Shown: piece by piece, positions 34,247 to 45,489 of the stretch
Numbering within the stretch: the first letter of the stretch is position 1
Layout: each line of letters starts with the position of its first letter
Assembly: GCA_963930655.1 (NCBI GenBank)
Contig: OZ005613.1
Location: 7,014,501-7,078,500, forward strand
Direction of reading: 5' to 3'
Length of the DNA: 64,000 nt
Origin: Myrica gale
Taxonomy: Eukaryota; Streptophyta; Magnoliopsida; Fagales; Myricaceae
Position numbers and translations under genes: made by a program
The notes under the pieces: generated by a model
What the model was told of the DNA's origin: nothing
Seen by the model: only the letters and a program-made list of their open reading frames with translations
Databases searched by the model: none

Positions 34247-37200
34247 ATGGGAGAGGTCAAGAATCCGATTACAAGACAAGGACCGCTGCGAAACCCTAGA
34301 AAGCGGAAGGCAGACAGCACTCCGAAAGCAACAACGGCACCACTCACCCGCTCCTCTGCTCGCGTCCAGGTGAGTGAATCAAGCAACTGTGTATGTTACT
34401 TGGGTTGAATCCACGAATTTTTGAGTGGGGAAGTCATGCTTTAAGGAGTTGAGTTGAGGCAGTTTCGCATGGAAAATTTTGGGGATTTTGCGTTGCTATG
34501 TCACCAATTTGTACCGTTTTCCATCATTGTAATCCGCTGTGGTTTCATGCGTGCCTTGTCATTAACATGATCTTTGTATTGGCACGACAAACGATTTTGC
34601 AAGTATTGTCATGGTGAGGTTGATATTTCGTATAAAATGCGGAGCATGCTTGTTAGTATTCATCTTTGCTTCTGGTCATGTTTATTTCAGCCTGAGCAAA
34701 GCACAGACATATTGGTTGATCTTGTCTTTCAATTCCTGGTATTTTGTTAGGGGCCTCAGAAATGTTAGTAATTGGGGCTGGTTTTGTTCTTGCAAATGTT
34801 ACACTGTTGTTCTCAAATCTTGCCAAGGTCGTCCCTGAACCCTAAAATGCGTTCGAAGAAGGCCTCTTAGATTGATTTATGGGGGAAAAAACATTCCATG
34901 AGATATCAGAAATATAAAGAAAAAACCAGAAACTGGAGCAGAGCAATACCTTCGAAGAAGGCCTCTTAGATTGATATCTGGAATATTTAATTTTATAGTA
35001 GTCAAGCCAGTTCTTTACTTTTTTCTTCTCTTTGACTAACTCAGAAAGTTTGTTTGCATTGTAGACTACCTGCAGATGTATACCTAGGTCAGAAACTAGA
35101 TTAAAGAAAATTAATCCCTCAACCAGTAACTGGTTTGCAACCTTGTGCATTTTAAGGTTTGATAACATGGATAGGAACAATCTTTATACCATCCCAAGGC
35201 CATTGACCCCAACAAATTTTCTGATTTGGTCAATGTAAAGAAGGCAAGCCAAACAATGTAGTTACCTTTCCCAAAAATTTTCCCCCAAAGTTGTTCACAA
35301 ACAAAATTTGGGAGGGGTTAGTCTACGAAACTTCTCTACTGAATAATTTCCAGAAACAAAAAATTGAACTCCAAACTTGGTAAGACCAGAAGCACTGTGG
35401 TTGAATAAAAGTGATTAATACTATAGATTCATTTCATTGCAATTAACCATTTTCAGTCCAAACTTCCTTGGTTAGAAGTTTAGTTGTCCAAGCTAGAGTT
35501 GTCCATCAAACTACCATAATGAAACCACACCACATTTTCAAATGACAATATTCAGAGTCCGTAGCTAAGAAGGGAATCATGAACATGCGTGGCTTCAAAA
35601 TGTTCATCCTTTAGATATGATATATAGACCCTATCACCATTTAAAACTAGGACCAGATCTTCATAGTCAGAATAAAAGATGAAGGTATGGATGTATGTAT
35701 CTATGCTTCTGTCCATATGGCTATACTCATTTATGTAGATATGCAAGTATCTGTATTAATCAGCACACATATAAACGTGGTTTATTTCTCTGTTTGTATG
35801 GAGAGCCACAGGATCAAACCTGATGGGTGAGATAGTGTTCAGGATGATTGACCAGAAAAAAGTGTTCCACAAGCTCATTAACTGACTCATCGGGATCTGG
35901 TGGCACATTTCTTACTAGTACCTGCATCAAAAAGAATGAGTAACATGAAAAAAAAATAGTCAAATATCAATTGCTCACTACTGAAAAAATACAAGACATG
36001 TTCTACCTCATTAACAATAACCTTTTCATGGAGGCACAGACACAATTCTCTGCATCTCAGTAATAAAGAGATTCAGAGGTAAATTGACCTTTAACACCTA
36101 AAACAATACCTGATGGAATATCCCATTGATAGTGACAACTCAGAACTTTTCGGTTTGTCTTAATCATTACCTAGTTTCATTTTCTGTTCATTTTTTAGCT
36201 AGTCTCTCAAAGATGCAATGCTTAATAACCACCCATGCTCCATCTGTTTAAAGTAGCAGTTTGATTTTTTATTTTCAATGTGGGATCATTGAAAGCTCGA
36301 TAACAATTTTGGGAACATTTAATAGTTAGGTGTCTGTATAGTAATTTCTTCTACCTGTTAAAACTTCCAGTGAGTTTTGAAAACCTAAATGCAGACGTTG
36401 GACCTAGGTGACCATTTTTTATTGAACAGCTGTGTTTCTATCTGTTATATGTTTATTGGATCTGTTTTTTTTCTCTTTTTACATGTAAAATTTTTATTCA
36501 TATGTGGGGAAAGAAGTTGTAACTCGAGACTAATTTCCATACTGAAATTCATCTATAAAACATCTGCAGCGGTGCTTTCTAAGATCAGGGAAGCCGTTGT
36601 CCGATCCATTCAGCACTTTTTCTTCAGTACGAATGACCCAGGTAAGACATTTGTGGATCCTCCCCGTGTATTTACTTCGATCATTGTCATGTTTGTATGT
36701 GAATGGTTGTTGTCCCGGATAAATTATGTCATTTGGGATTTACGTATTTTGGATTTACTTGGGTTGTTGCAATTTGATCAAATTTGGAATGTTCGTGTCT
36801 CTATAGAATCCACGAATCACTTGGCACGCCCAAGATGTCCAAAATTTGATCTACCTGTTGATAGATGAGTATAATGCGAAGACGTTTGTGGATGGAAAAC
36901 CAAAAGACTCGAACCTATGGCAAGAAATAGCACAAAAACTTGACATCCCAGACTACCCATGGCTATCGGGAGCTCAGGTGATGGGAAAAGTTAATTCATT
37001 AAAACAAGATTATAAGGCATTCCAATTTTTGAAAGAGCAAACTGGTGTCGGGTGGGATGACGAAAAGGACATTGTTATTGCTGATGCCACTTGGTGGGAG
37101 CTGAAGTCCGAGGTATACATTGTCCATTTCCCAATACCATATAACTACATTTCCTTAAATCCGATATATGTTGGTAGGACATTATTATTTTCAAAAGGGT

Positions 37201-37810
37201 ATACTTGACTGTGACTTCTTTGTTTCAGAAACAACCAAACATAACAAAGTTCAAAGAGAAGGGCCTTCAGAACTATCCCGAGCTACATCTACTTTTCTCT
37301 ACCAGTATTGCTTCTGGGGCCCTACGCCAATCGTCTGTCCAGCGTGCGCCGACGCCTCAGGAATGTGCGCGGCGGGAGCACGCAATACGTTATAGGGACG
37401 GCGGAGCCGGGTACGTGGATGCAGAGCATATCGCTTCCGGTGGTGGTGTCAACTTTAGTTGTGGCGGTGTGCGGTCAATGGACACGGGCTCCGGTTCCAG
37501 GAAGCGGGGATCCCCTTCAGTTACGGGCGCTCGACAGCGTCGTAAATCAAAACCCACTACCGAGGAACTATACTATGAGGAGGTGAGGGACTTCATCAAG
37601 GGTCGTCGGGGGGGAGATGATGGGGGCAGTAGCAGCCATTATGGGGGTATGAAGGAGTGCATTGCCGCTCTTCAGAATTTGAAACCAAGGTTGCCTGTGG
37701 AACAGTTCGCAGTGGTTGTAACTTATCTAACGGGGAATCGTGAGTACCAGGAAGCCTTCCTAGCGATGGATGACGAATTTAAGGACAGTTGGGCACGCTA
37801 TCTGAAATGA
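34247..37810 (+). CDS. PIF/Harbinger ORF1, Myb/SANT-like DNA-binding protein
   Basis: Exons 34247-34369, 36807-37112 and 37229-37810, all phase 0 at the borders, give 336 residues. In this family ORF1 binds transposon ends, interacts with the transposase and aids its nuclear entry. Exon 1 is a basic leader (MGEVKNPITRQGPLRNPRKR ... RSSARVQ) resembling a nuclear localisation signal. Exon 2 is the Myb/SANT-like trihelix module: ITWHAQDVQNLIYLLIDEYN, then WQEIAQKLDI, then GAQVMGKVNSLKQDYKAF and GVGWDDEKD..ADATWWELK. Exon 3 has a Gly/Arg-rich middle and a conserved C terminus FLAMDDEFKDSWARYLK. A 72-bp in-frame segment at 36570-36641, also with good splice sites, could be a cassette exon. Intron 1 is 2.4 kb and carries antisense OSCA exons. 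The start at 34247 was chosen because it opens the only phase-matching exon with a donor. Confidence 0.83.
34950..35921 (-). pseudogene. OSCA-like: Captured OSCA/CSC1 channel exons (antisense, in ORF1 intron)
   Basis: Two minus-strand exons in the native order. Exon 35820-35921 (102 bp) reads VLVRNVPPDPDESVNELVEH then FFLVNHPEHYLTHQ. Exon 34950-35069 (120 bp) reads VVYNANKLSELVKEKKKVKN then WLDYYKIKYSRYQSKRPSSK. Both have AG before and GT after and are phase 0. Together they are the cytosolic loop of plant OSCA/CSC1 hyperosmolality-gated calcium channels (canonical VLVRNIPPDPDES...HYLTHQVVYNANKL...NWLDYYQLKY). No membrane segments were captured. The about 750-bp interval between them is presumably the original intron, so capture was from genomic DNA. 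A 25-bp piece of the second exon (TTCGAAGAAGGCCTCTTAGA...) is repeated at 34852-34876. No stop or frameshift is seen in the captured exons. Confidence 0.9.
36570..36641 (+). other. Possible cassette exon of PIF ORF1
   Basis: CTGCAG precedes and GTAAGA follows a 72-base segment that stays open in the phase linking exon 1 (ends CAG, phase 0) to exon 36807 (phase 0). It would add 24 residues beginning RCFLRSGKPLSDPF. Alternatively the same bases in another frame (VLSKIREAVVRSIQHFFFS) look more protein-like, which could mean it belongs to a different captured piece. Confidence 0.35.
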
Positions 37811-38331
37811 TGTCGCCGTTGATGTTTGTTGGTAGTCTGAAGTTATTAGGATGAGTCTTTTATGTGGTATTACGCTGACTTGTTTATGTGGTATTTAGCC
37901 TTTGCATTTGGGTCTGTTGGTATTCTGTATGCGTTAGAGTTGTTTGTTATGTATTTGTGTGTTATGTCTTTTTTCACTGCACTATGATGTGAAATGTTGG
38001 ACCTTTATGTTAATTGGATGAGTAGTTTATGATTTGGGGATTTTTTATGCTACTTTGATTTGTATGTCTCTATATGCTTGTTTATGTGGTCTTTATCAGA
38101 TTGTCTTATAACGTTCGGTCTGTTTTTATGATTATTATGTCCGCAGCGAGGAATCAAAATTAAGAATTAAGAGTAACGTATTCGCGTGTCAAAAGTTATA
38201 GCGTACTCATTTTCAATTTCCAAGGTATTTATTTAAATATCGATTTCGATTTACTAAACGTTGTCTTCATTACTGGTATTTAGCCTGTTTTTATGACTTT
38301 TTTAAGAATCTATGGATGAACCTAATCGTTT
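37811..38331. other. Spacer between PIF ORF1 and transposase
   Basis: T-rich stretch between the two transposon genes with no coding signal. It must contain the ORF1 3' end and the transposase promoter; no clear TATA box could be singled out. Confidence 0.4.
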
Positions 38332-39877
38332 ATGAAGGTGAGTTCTCCTCGCTCAATCTCGAAACCAATGGACCGTTTCAATGTTGGAAGATCAAACCCA
38401 TTCAATGCTGGAAACTCGAGGTCGTTCAATGCTGCTACCTCGATCCCCTTCAATGCTGGTAGATCGAACTCAAGCAGATCAAACCGAGGGAATGATGATT
38501 CGGACGACGATCTGCGAGAACGAATAATTATTGCAGACCTTTATCTCCGAACACAACGTATGCGAAGGCGTTCACGCAGATTGCGTATGTGGCCTGTGGG
38601 ATTATCGGGTGCTGAATATATTCAGCAGGTTCTTAACAACCCGAATCCAACTAATTGCAGGTGGCAGTTTCGCATGGGTCCGAGTGTATTTCAGCTACTA
38701 GCCGATACACTCGTAGAAGAAGGGCAATACCAGCCTACTCGAGGCGTCACTGTAGAGGAGGCTTTGGCCATGTGCATGAAGGTCATCGGATTCGGGACCA
38801 CCCATCGATACATTTCGGATCGATTTTGTCGTTCGCTTGAAACAGTGAACAACTGTGTCCATAGAATCCTTGACGCAATGTTGAACGTGGGTCATATAAT
38901 TATACGACCTCGACACATTATAGGTATGGTGGACCCGCACATTTATGGAAATCCGAAGTATGACCCTTGGTTCCGAGTAAGTGATTTTTATTTCCCCATT
39001 CTCTAATACCTTTCAATTGGGTAGCATGAATTTGCATGGCAGTGTTGCTTAACATTACGTATGTGCAGAACTGTATAGGGGCCATTGATGGGACACATGT
39101 GGTAGCAGATGGGGTACCCCCGGAACTACATAATGCATTTCGTAATAGGAATAGGTATTTGTCACAAAATGTCCTAGCAGTTTGTGATTTCAATATGCTA
39201 TTCACATACGTCTACCCAGGGTGGGAAGGGTCTGCACATGATAACCGCGTATTGACAGACGCCCTCAGCAGGCCAGAATTAGGATTTCCTGTCCCCCCAC
39301 CAGGTACAACGCTTCAACATCGTTTACCCTTACGTAGAAAAGTAGTATAATAGCATATAGCGTAACTCCTCTTTTAATTACAAAGTTTTGTGCAGGGTAC
39401 TTTTACGTTGTTGATTCAGGCTATCCATGCAAAGAAGGATTCCTCCCTCCATACAAGGGGGAGCGGTATCACTTGAGCTCATTCGTTGGGGGTGGAGCAC
39501 CAAGGGGACCCAGAGAATTGTTTAACCGCAACCATAGCTCACTGCGAAACGTAATAGAAAGATGCTTTGGGGCACTAAAAAAGCGGTGCAAGGTTTTGAA
39601 GAGAATGAATAATTTTCAATTGAATAGGCAAGCACAGCTGGTGACGGCAAGTTGTGTGGTTCACAACTTTATAAGGTTGAATGATGTGGACGATAGGATT
39701 TTTCATCGTTATTCTAACCCAAATCGTGGTGTGGGCTCCGATTCTTCATCAAGCAGCGATGACGACGATGACGACGGGGGCGACGTCAATGTTGATGATA
39801 GTGAGAATACACCCTCAATGCTAGCGATGCGCGACTACATTGCTGAGAATATGTGGACTGCTAGTGGGGCCAGGTGA
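38332..39877 (+). CDS. PIF/Harbinger DDE transposase (ORF2)
   Basis: Exons 38332-38976, 39069-39303 and 39396-39877 join at phases 0 and 1 and give 453 residues, the usual length. The enzyme cuts at the terminal inverted repeats and inserts at TAA/TTA sites. The N terminus has four octapeptide repeats of the type FNAGRSNP (residues about 18-49). A helix-turn-helix region follows (TVEEALAMCMKVIGFGTTHR then YISDRFCRSLETVN). The catalytic acids are all present: NCIGAIDGTHV (first D), SAHDNRVL (second D) and LRNVIERCFGALKKR (E). The C terminus is an acidic DSSSSSDDDDDD run and MRDYIAENMW. No stop or frameshift, with full GT-AG borders, so it is plausibly functional. The ATG at 38332 gives the longest product; a second Met 12 residues on is possible. 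Confidence 0.92.
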
Positions 39878-40380
39878 AATATTTTGTTTAACTTTTTTTG
39901 AATCAGTTGAACATCTTTGTTTCGATGTCTTACTTGTTTTGCCTTGTATGATCGATGCTTAATGACATTTTAGTTCGTTTAATGTCCTACCAAATTTGGG
40001 TGCGGTGAAATGGTAAGATTGCAATGACATTACTTTATGTTATAAACAGAGATGATGTTTACATTTTTAAGTAGAAAATGTCGGAGTATATACGTTACTA
40101 TTATAGTTCGGAATTTATTACCATTTATGAAAACATAAAGATAACAGAAAATGCTCATGCTTCACCAGATTCGTATAAAAGAGAAAGGGAAAAAAATTGA
40201 AGAGAAGAATTGACGGGGTAACAGCAGTGAGGAAAATTTTTTTTGACCAGAATGCGTTTAAAAAAATTTGAAAAAAAGTTCGACCAGAGGCTCATGCTTC
40301 AGCAGATGCGTTTAAAAAAATTTGAAACAAAAAAACTTAAACAAGTGAAGGGGATGCCGATAAAAATCATGACCTAAAAT

Positions 40381-40440
40381 GGTAACACCTCTTTTACGCG
40401 GGTAACAGCTCTTTTACGCGGGTAACAGCTCTTTTACGCG
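40381..40440. repeat. Three 20-bp tandem repeats near PIF right end
   Basis: GGTAACAGCTCTTTTACGCG occurs three times in exact register (first copy has one change, ACACCT for ACAGCT). The array lies about 350 bases from the right terminus, where subterminal binding sites for ORF1 protein or transposase are expected. Confidence 0.9.
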
Positions 40441-40954
40441 GAACAAGTGAAGGGCAAAATCCGATTACAGAGGGAACTCCTTTTCGCCAACGCGGGAAGT
40501 CCCATTCTAACGCACGTTTGCGTGCAGATGAGATGTTGGCGCGAGCAGGCCTGAAAGCACAGGCTCAGTTTACGTTAGGATTATGTAATAAATTAATAAA
40601 TAATAATCACTCTCCTATACACTACTCCCAATCAAACAACCACCCAATTATTACTATCACAAAATTTTCCAACATTTACACAAACACACCTTAAAATTTT
40701 AACACTTTTTGCAAACTTCAATACACCTCTTTCTTCTCAAAAAGTGCTAAAATTTTACAAAACACCCAAAATTTCTCTACACAAACGCAGCCTAAAAACA
40801 CCAGAGTGCCAATAGTAACTCTCTCTCCAGGAGCTCTGTCCCACGCCTGGGCATTCTTCCTCCCTTCTCTCTGCGGCTCTATCTACCCTCGCCTTTTCTC
40901 CCTTCAGTGTGATTCCTCCTTTCGTCATTAACGATCTCCTTCCTCCTATAGACC

Positions 40955-41545
40955 ATGGAGGACGAGATCTCTCGCCTCATATCACAAACCCAGGCTCTAA
41001 CCTGGCCAGACCTCCCTACGAAACTAACCCCAAAATTGGAGCAGGCAACCGAAATTGCCACTTTTCTTCTCGTAGGAAAGCTCATCGCGCAGAAACAAAT
41101 CCACAAAAGCGTGCTCATTCCCCTCATCCATGAAGTCTGAAATTTTGCTGAAAATCTCACTATCGAAGACCTCAAAATAACAGGTATTTATTCCAATTTT
41201 TCTTCCAGATTAGACAAGGATTATATTTTACAAAATGCACCTTGGAATTTTAAAGGAAATTTGATGAATCTGAAAGAGTGGCCTCCGGATGTTAGCATAG
41301 AAGAGATTGATACGTCCACAACCCATTTTTGGGTTCAACTTCATAGTTTACCTCCTATTGCTTCCCCCGAAAACATAAGGATGATTGAAGAGCATATGGG
41401 AAGATTGATAGATATTGAACCTATTCCTCTATGGCTGAGGAGGCGGGCCAATACCTGCCCCCAACATCCTAATGAAAGATCTTATCCTGGAACTGTCATG
41501 GTTCAGCTCGACCAGCGGCCTCCCATCATCTAAGGGCTCTGATCC
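40955..41545 (+). pseudogene. LINE ORF1 (DUF4283 / zf-CCHC_4 type)
   Basis: Starts MEDEISRLISQTQALTWPDL, then after a TGA resumes AENLTIEDLKITGIYSNFSS and NAPWNFKGNLMNLKEWPPD, then TTHFWVQLHSLPPIASPENI and IRMIEEHMGRLIDIEPIPLW. Alternation of W-NFKGNL-L..W.P, FWVQLH.LP and IG..IG/D is the DUF4283 pattern in plant L1 ORF1 and zinc-finger proteins. The C-terminal zinc knuckle is lost or fused directly to ORF2 by deletion: the endonuclease begins about 41480. Confidence 0.7.
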
Positions 41546-44500
41546 GGAACCACAACCCAGATATTATCTTTTTGATGGAGACGAAAGTCTCTGATGCTTT
41601 ATCTTTGTCTATTATGAACAAGCTTGGTTATTATTTTATGGTTTCAGTCCCTCCTCTTGGTAAAAATGGAGATCTTTTGTGTGCTTGGAGAGGAGATATC
41701 TTTCTTTTTCTAGATCACGGTCCAAAAACAGGACCCGAAATACAAACTGACCAGGTCGAAAACAACCGGCAGGATCCTAAAAAGGAGATATCTCTCTTGA
41801 TGTAATCTTCTCTTTATAGCAATATTATCAATCTTCTTTTGTATCCCACTGTCCCTTCCAAATCTTACCTCTGCTATTTGGTCCATGGTCCACCCACTAC
41901 TACTGCTAAGATAAATTTCTGGAATCACCTTCTGCAAATTGGTAATGAATTTCAAGGTCCTTGGCTTCTTCTGGGAGATTTCAACTCAATCACCAACCAA
42001 TCTGAGAAGAGAAGTGGAACCTTTGGGGCCTCCCCATCCTCTTCCTTGGGACTTTCTCAAGTCATGGAAGACCTGGGTTTGATAGATTTGGGCTACACGA
42101 GTTATCGCTTCACTTGAGACAATCAACGCAGTGGTTTAGCTAATATTCAAGAAAGATTAGACCCAGGTCTGTCTAATTCTATCTGGCTGCAAAATCTAAT
42201 TCAAAAATCACTCATCTAACGATGACTACTTCGGATCACTACCTATTACTACTGTGCACAATGGGTCAGCAGCCTTATCTCACCCATCCATTCAGATTTG
42301 AGCAGTGTTGTACTAGAGATCCAATGAGTAGTTACATTATTAAGAAAGCTCGGAGATTCAGTGATACCAAAGCAGCTCTGAATTCATGGAACCGGTCCCA
42401 CACATCCAAAATCGAATTCAGCAACTACTGAAAGACAGACAGAATTCAAGTCTGCCCCCCGTCTCCAGAAAATATTGAGTTTGGTAACAACCTCAGATTC
42501 CACTTGGATGAACAATTGCAGAGAGAAGAACTTCTTTGGAAGCAAAAATCTCGAGACAATTGGTTAACCCTCAAAGACATGAACACAAAATTCTTCTATA
42601 ACACAACCATCATTAGGCGGAATCGAAATCTTATCAGCAATCTTAGAACTAAAGCGAGTGGTTGGACTTCAGATCGTAATGTAATTGGGTCTCTCTTCCA
42701 AAAAAATTTCAGCACTATCTTCCAATCTACCACCCCTCACTTTTCCGAAGATCTTGAAAATCTCATCACCCCCATTTCTCTCTGACACAGATTCTCAGGC
42801 TCTCTCTTCCTCACCCTCCGAATTGGAGATTTGGCAGGCTCTTAAATCTCTTGGTGCTACTAAAAGTCCGGGACCTGATGACCTCCCTCCACTCTTCTTT
42901 CAGCACTATTGGAGTATACTCAAAGCTGACCTCATTGACTCAGTGCAACATTTTTTTTACCACAGATAGCATGCCTTTGGACAGGAATCAAACTTTCATA
43001 GCCCTTATCCCCAAAACAGAATCAGCAACCCAAGTCTCTCACTTTAGACCAATCAGTTCCTGCAACACTATTTACAAAATAATCTCCAAAATCCTAGCCT
43101 CTCGTTTGCAGCCTTATCTCAGTCAAATGATTTCTCCCCACCAATCAGCTTTTATCAAAGGTCGTCTTATCCAAGAAAATTCCATTATAGCCTATGAATC
43201 TCTTCACTCAATCAAAAAAAAAAAGGCGAAAAGGTCTGATGTCTTACAAAGTATGTAGAAAGCCTTTGACAAAATGGAATGGTCTCTAATTCTTGCTGCT
43301 CTAAAGAATTTTGGGTTTCCTTCTAAGTTCCTAAGTTGGATCTCTGCCTGTCTTTCCACTGCCACTTTTTCTATCTCCTGAATGGTAGTCTCTATGGACA
43401 CTTCTCCTCTACTAGGGGACTTCGCCAAGGTGACCCTCTCTTTCCCATTTCTCTTCATTATTGGTATGGAGATTCTTTCTCGACTCCTTCATCGAGAAGA
43501 ATACTTCACTAATCTCAAGGGTCTTAAACTCGGTTCTAGAGGTCCTCATCTCACCCATCTTTTATTTGTTGACATACTCATCCTTTTTGGCATAGCCACA
43601 GAAAGAGAAGCCAGAGTTATCTCTCGTTGCCTCTCTAAATTCCAATCTTGGTCGGACTTATCAAAAAATAAATAAATTTCAATCTTGGTCGGGTCAGTCC
43701 ATAAACCTCCACAAATCCTCCCTACTTCTCAGTTCTAATACTGCCCACGAAATAGCCAGGAAAATCAGGGATATTTTAGGTGTTCACACTACAACCTTCA
43801 ACACCAAACACTTGGGTTTACCCCTATCTCTAGATAGAACTAAGTCTAAGAGCTTCAAAGATATAATTCTCAACATAGATCAAAGTATTTTTAGCTAGAA
43901 AATCAAACTCCTTTCTCAAGCTGCCAAAACTCAGCTTATTAAATCCATGGCCTCTACTCTTCCCAACTATGCCATGAGTATCTTCCAACTTCCCCAAACT
44001 TTTTGTAATACCCTTGACCAGAAGTTCAAGAACTTTTGGTAGGAGTTTCCAATTGGGAAAACCAAAAATCTTACTCTGAAAAGTTGGTCATCTATATGTT
44101 CTTCTAAAGCTACTGGAGGCCAGGGTTTAAGAAAAATGGCCCGTCAATAGGGCTCTGATTACCAAACTAGGTTGGCGTTTCATAACTCAACCTACAAGTT
44201 TGTGGGCTCTACTCTTAATAGGAAATATGTCAAAGACAAAGATTTCTGGGAACTATCTCCATCCCCAACCATTTCTTGGTTCTGGAAAGGGCTGTTAAAA
44301 AGACGACCTACCCTCAAGCAGGGTCTTTGCAAGCAGATTTACAATGGAACTACAACAGCTATTTGGCAGGATGCATGGATCCCTTCAATCTCAGATAACA
44401 GGCCACAACCTAAGTTTATCTCAATACAACAAGATGTTACAAACAACAATAGACATACTCTTTAATAATTCATCAACTGGGTGGAATCGGAACTTACTAC

Positions 44501-45400
44501 ATTCTATTTTTGTTGCATCAACAGTGACAGGAATTCTCAAAATCCCAGTTCATCCAGCAAATATCTCTGACAAGACTCTTTGGCTGCCTGCAAAAAATGG
44601 AGAATTCTCGGTTAAATCTGTTTACAGAGTAATGACAACTTCAACAGACACAGGTAACTGGATACTCTCTCCTCAGGAATGGAAGGCCTTATAGAGTTTG
44701 AGGATTCACAGCAGACTGAAACTCTTGTGGAAACATCTCTGGAATGCTCTCCCCACAGCAGATCGAATTTCTTCAACCGTTCTCCCCAATTCTACCTCTC
44801 AGAAGGAGTTATCTCAACTCTGCAAATAAGGCAAAGAAGACACTCAGCATCTACTCCTTTCATGTGATCTGGTAAAAAAATTATGGAGACTCCCTGGCCG
44901 ATTCAGTTGGAAAATTTGCAACATCTAGGAACCAAGGGGTGGATTCAATCCATCCTAGACCCATCAGCGATTCTCAACATTCTAGCTTCCGACAACCACC
45001 GATTTCAGATCTTTGCTGCTGTCATCTGTGACCAAATCTGGATGACCAGGAACAATTTAAGGAAAAATGGTAAAACATTTGATCCTCACAACCTATCTCT
45101 AGTAGTAAATCGAACAGCGCAAGCACATTACAGTGCATGGCAGCTCAAAGATTCAAATCCTTTTCTTCATCAACCTTCCCCTTCTAGTTGCTTTGGGGCC
45201 CAATTTGATGCAGCAATTAGATCGGATAAGGCTTCTGCTGCTGCCGTGATTTTTAATCCCTTCAACGAAATTATTCTGGTCTGCTTGGGCTCCTTTATCT
45301 TTCTGGGCTGCTATTAAAATTTCTCTCGATTGCGCATTCTGTTGCGCGTTGGGCCGTATCCAATAACTTTTCTTGCTTCTCTGTCATTTGGATTTTTAAT
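41480..45400 (+). pseudogene. LINE ORF2 (endonuclease, RT, RNase H), broken
   Basis: Landmarks in changing frames: DIIFLMETKVSD and LLGDFNSITNQSEKRSG (endonuclease, 41540-42110); KSPGPDDLPPLFFQ, LIPKTESATQVSHFRPIS, ISPHQSAFIKGRLIQENS, then KAFDKMEWS after a stop (reverse transcriptase, 42780-43700). The catalytic motif reads LLFVDILILF instead of LLFADDLLLF, so the catalytic aspartate pair is destroyed as well. Then come GGQGLRKMA (44110) and an RNase H-like end GAQFDAAIRSDKASAAAVIF (45190-45300). At least a dozen stops or shifts make it an old copy. Confidence 0.75.
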
Positions 45401-45489
45401 GGGTCCGACGCATGTTGGTTTGTATTTCATTTGTATTAAACTTTTAGGTAGCGTTTGTTTTATTAGATTAACCATTAAAAAAAACATCC

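Larger units (their letters stand above)
33573..40792 (+). mobile_element. Complete PIF/Harbinger transposon with captured OSCA exons
   Basis: A 7.2-kb element with terminal inverted repeats starting GGCTGCGTTTG and agreeing at 22 of the first 25 bases, flanked by TAA duplications. It carries the two genes of an autonomous PIF/Harbinger: a Myb/SANT-like ORF1 protein and a DDE transposase, in the same orientation. Every splice border I checked is GT-AG and both frames are open throughout. The long first intron of ORF1 contains two host-gene exons in antisense. Short repeats (20-bp tandem at 40381-40440; GCGTTTAAAAAAATTTGAAA twice near 40255 and 40310) lie near the right end. Confidence 0.92.
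40793..45480 (+). mobile_element. Decayed L1-type LINE
   Basis: Plus-strand L1 order: DUF4283-type ORF1, endonuclease, reverse transcriptase, zf-RVT region and RNase H, with many stops and frameshifts. The exact 5' end is unclear; ORF1 starts at 40955 and the DNA upstream abuts the right end of the PIF element. The 3' end is near an A run at 45473-45480. No target duplication was found. It is from a different lineage to the LINE at 19790-25702, which lacks the RNase H part and has a different ORF1. Confidence 0.75.

Noticed and set aside
37168-37586. Overlapping plus-strand frames in ORF1 exon 3
   Set aside because: They are alternate frames of the real exon 37229-37810, whose frame matches splice phases and family sequence.
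40600-40792. Thought to be a third copy of the MITE family at 2990 and 30690
   Set aside because: Resemblance is mainly AT-rich composition and ACACTT-like runs, and this stretch is the right end of the PIF element with its own TIR.
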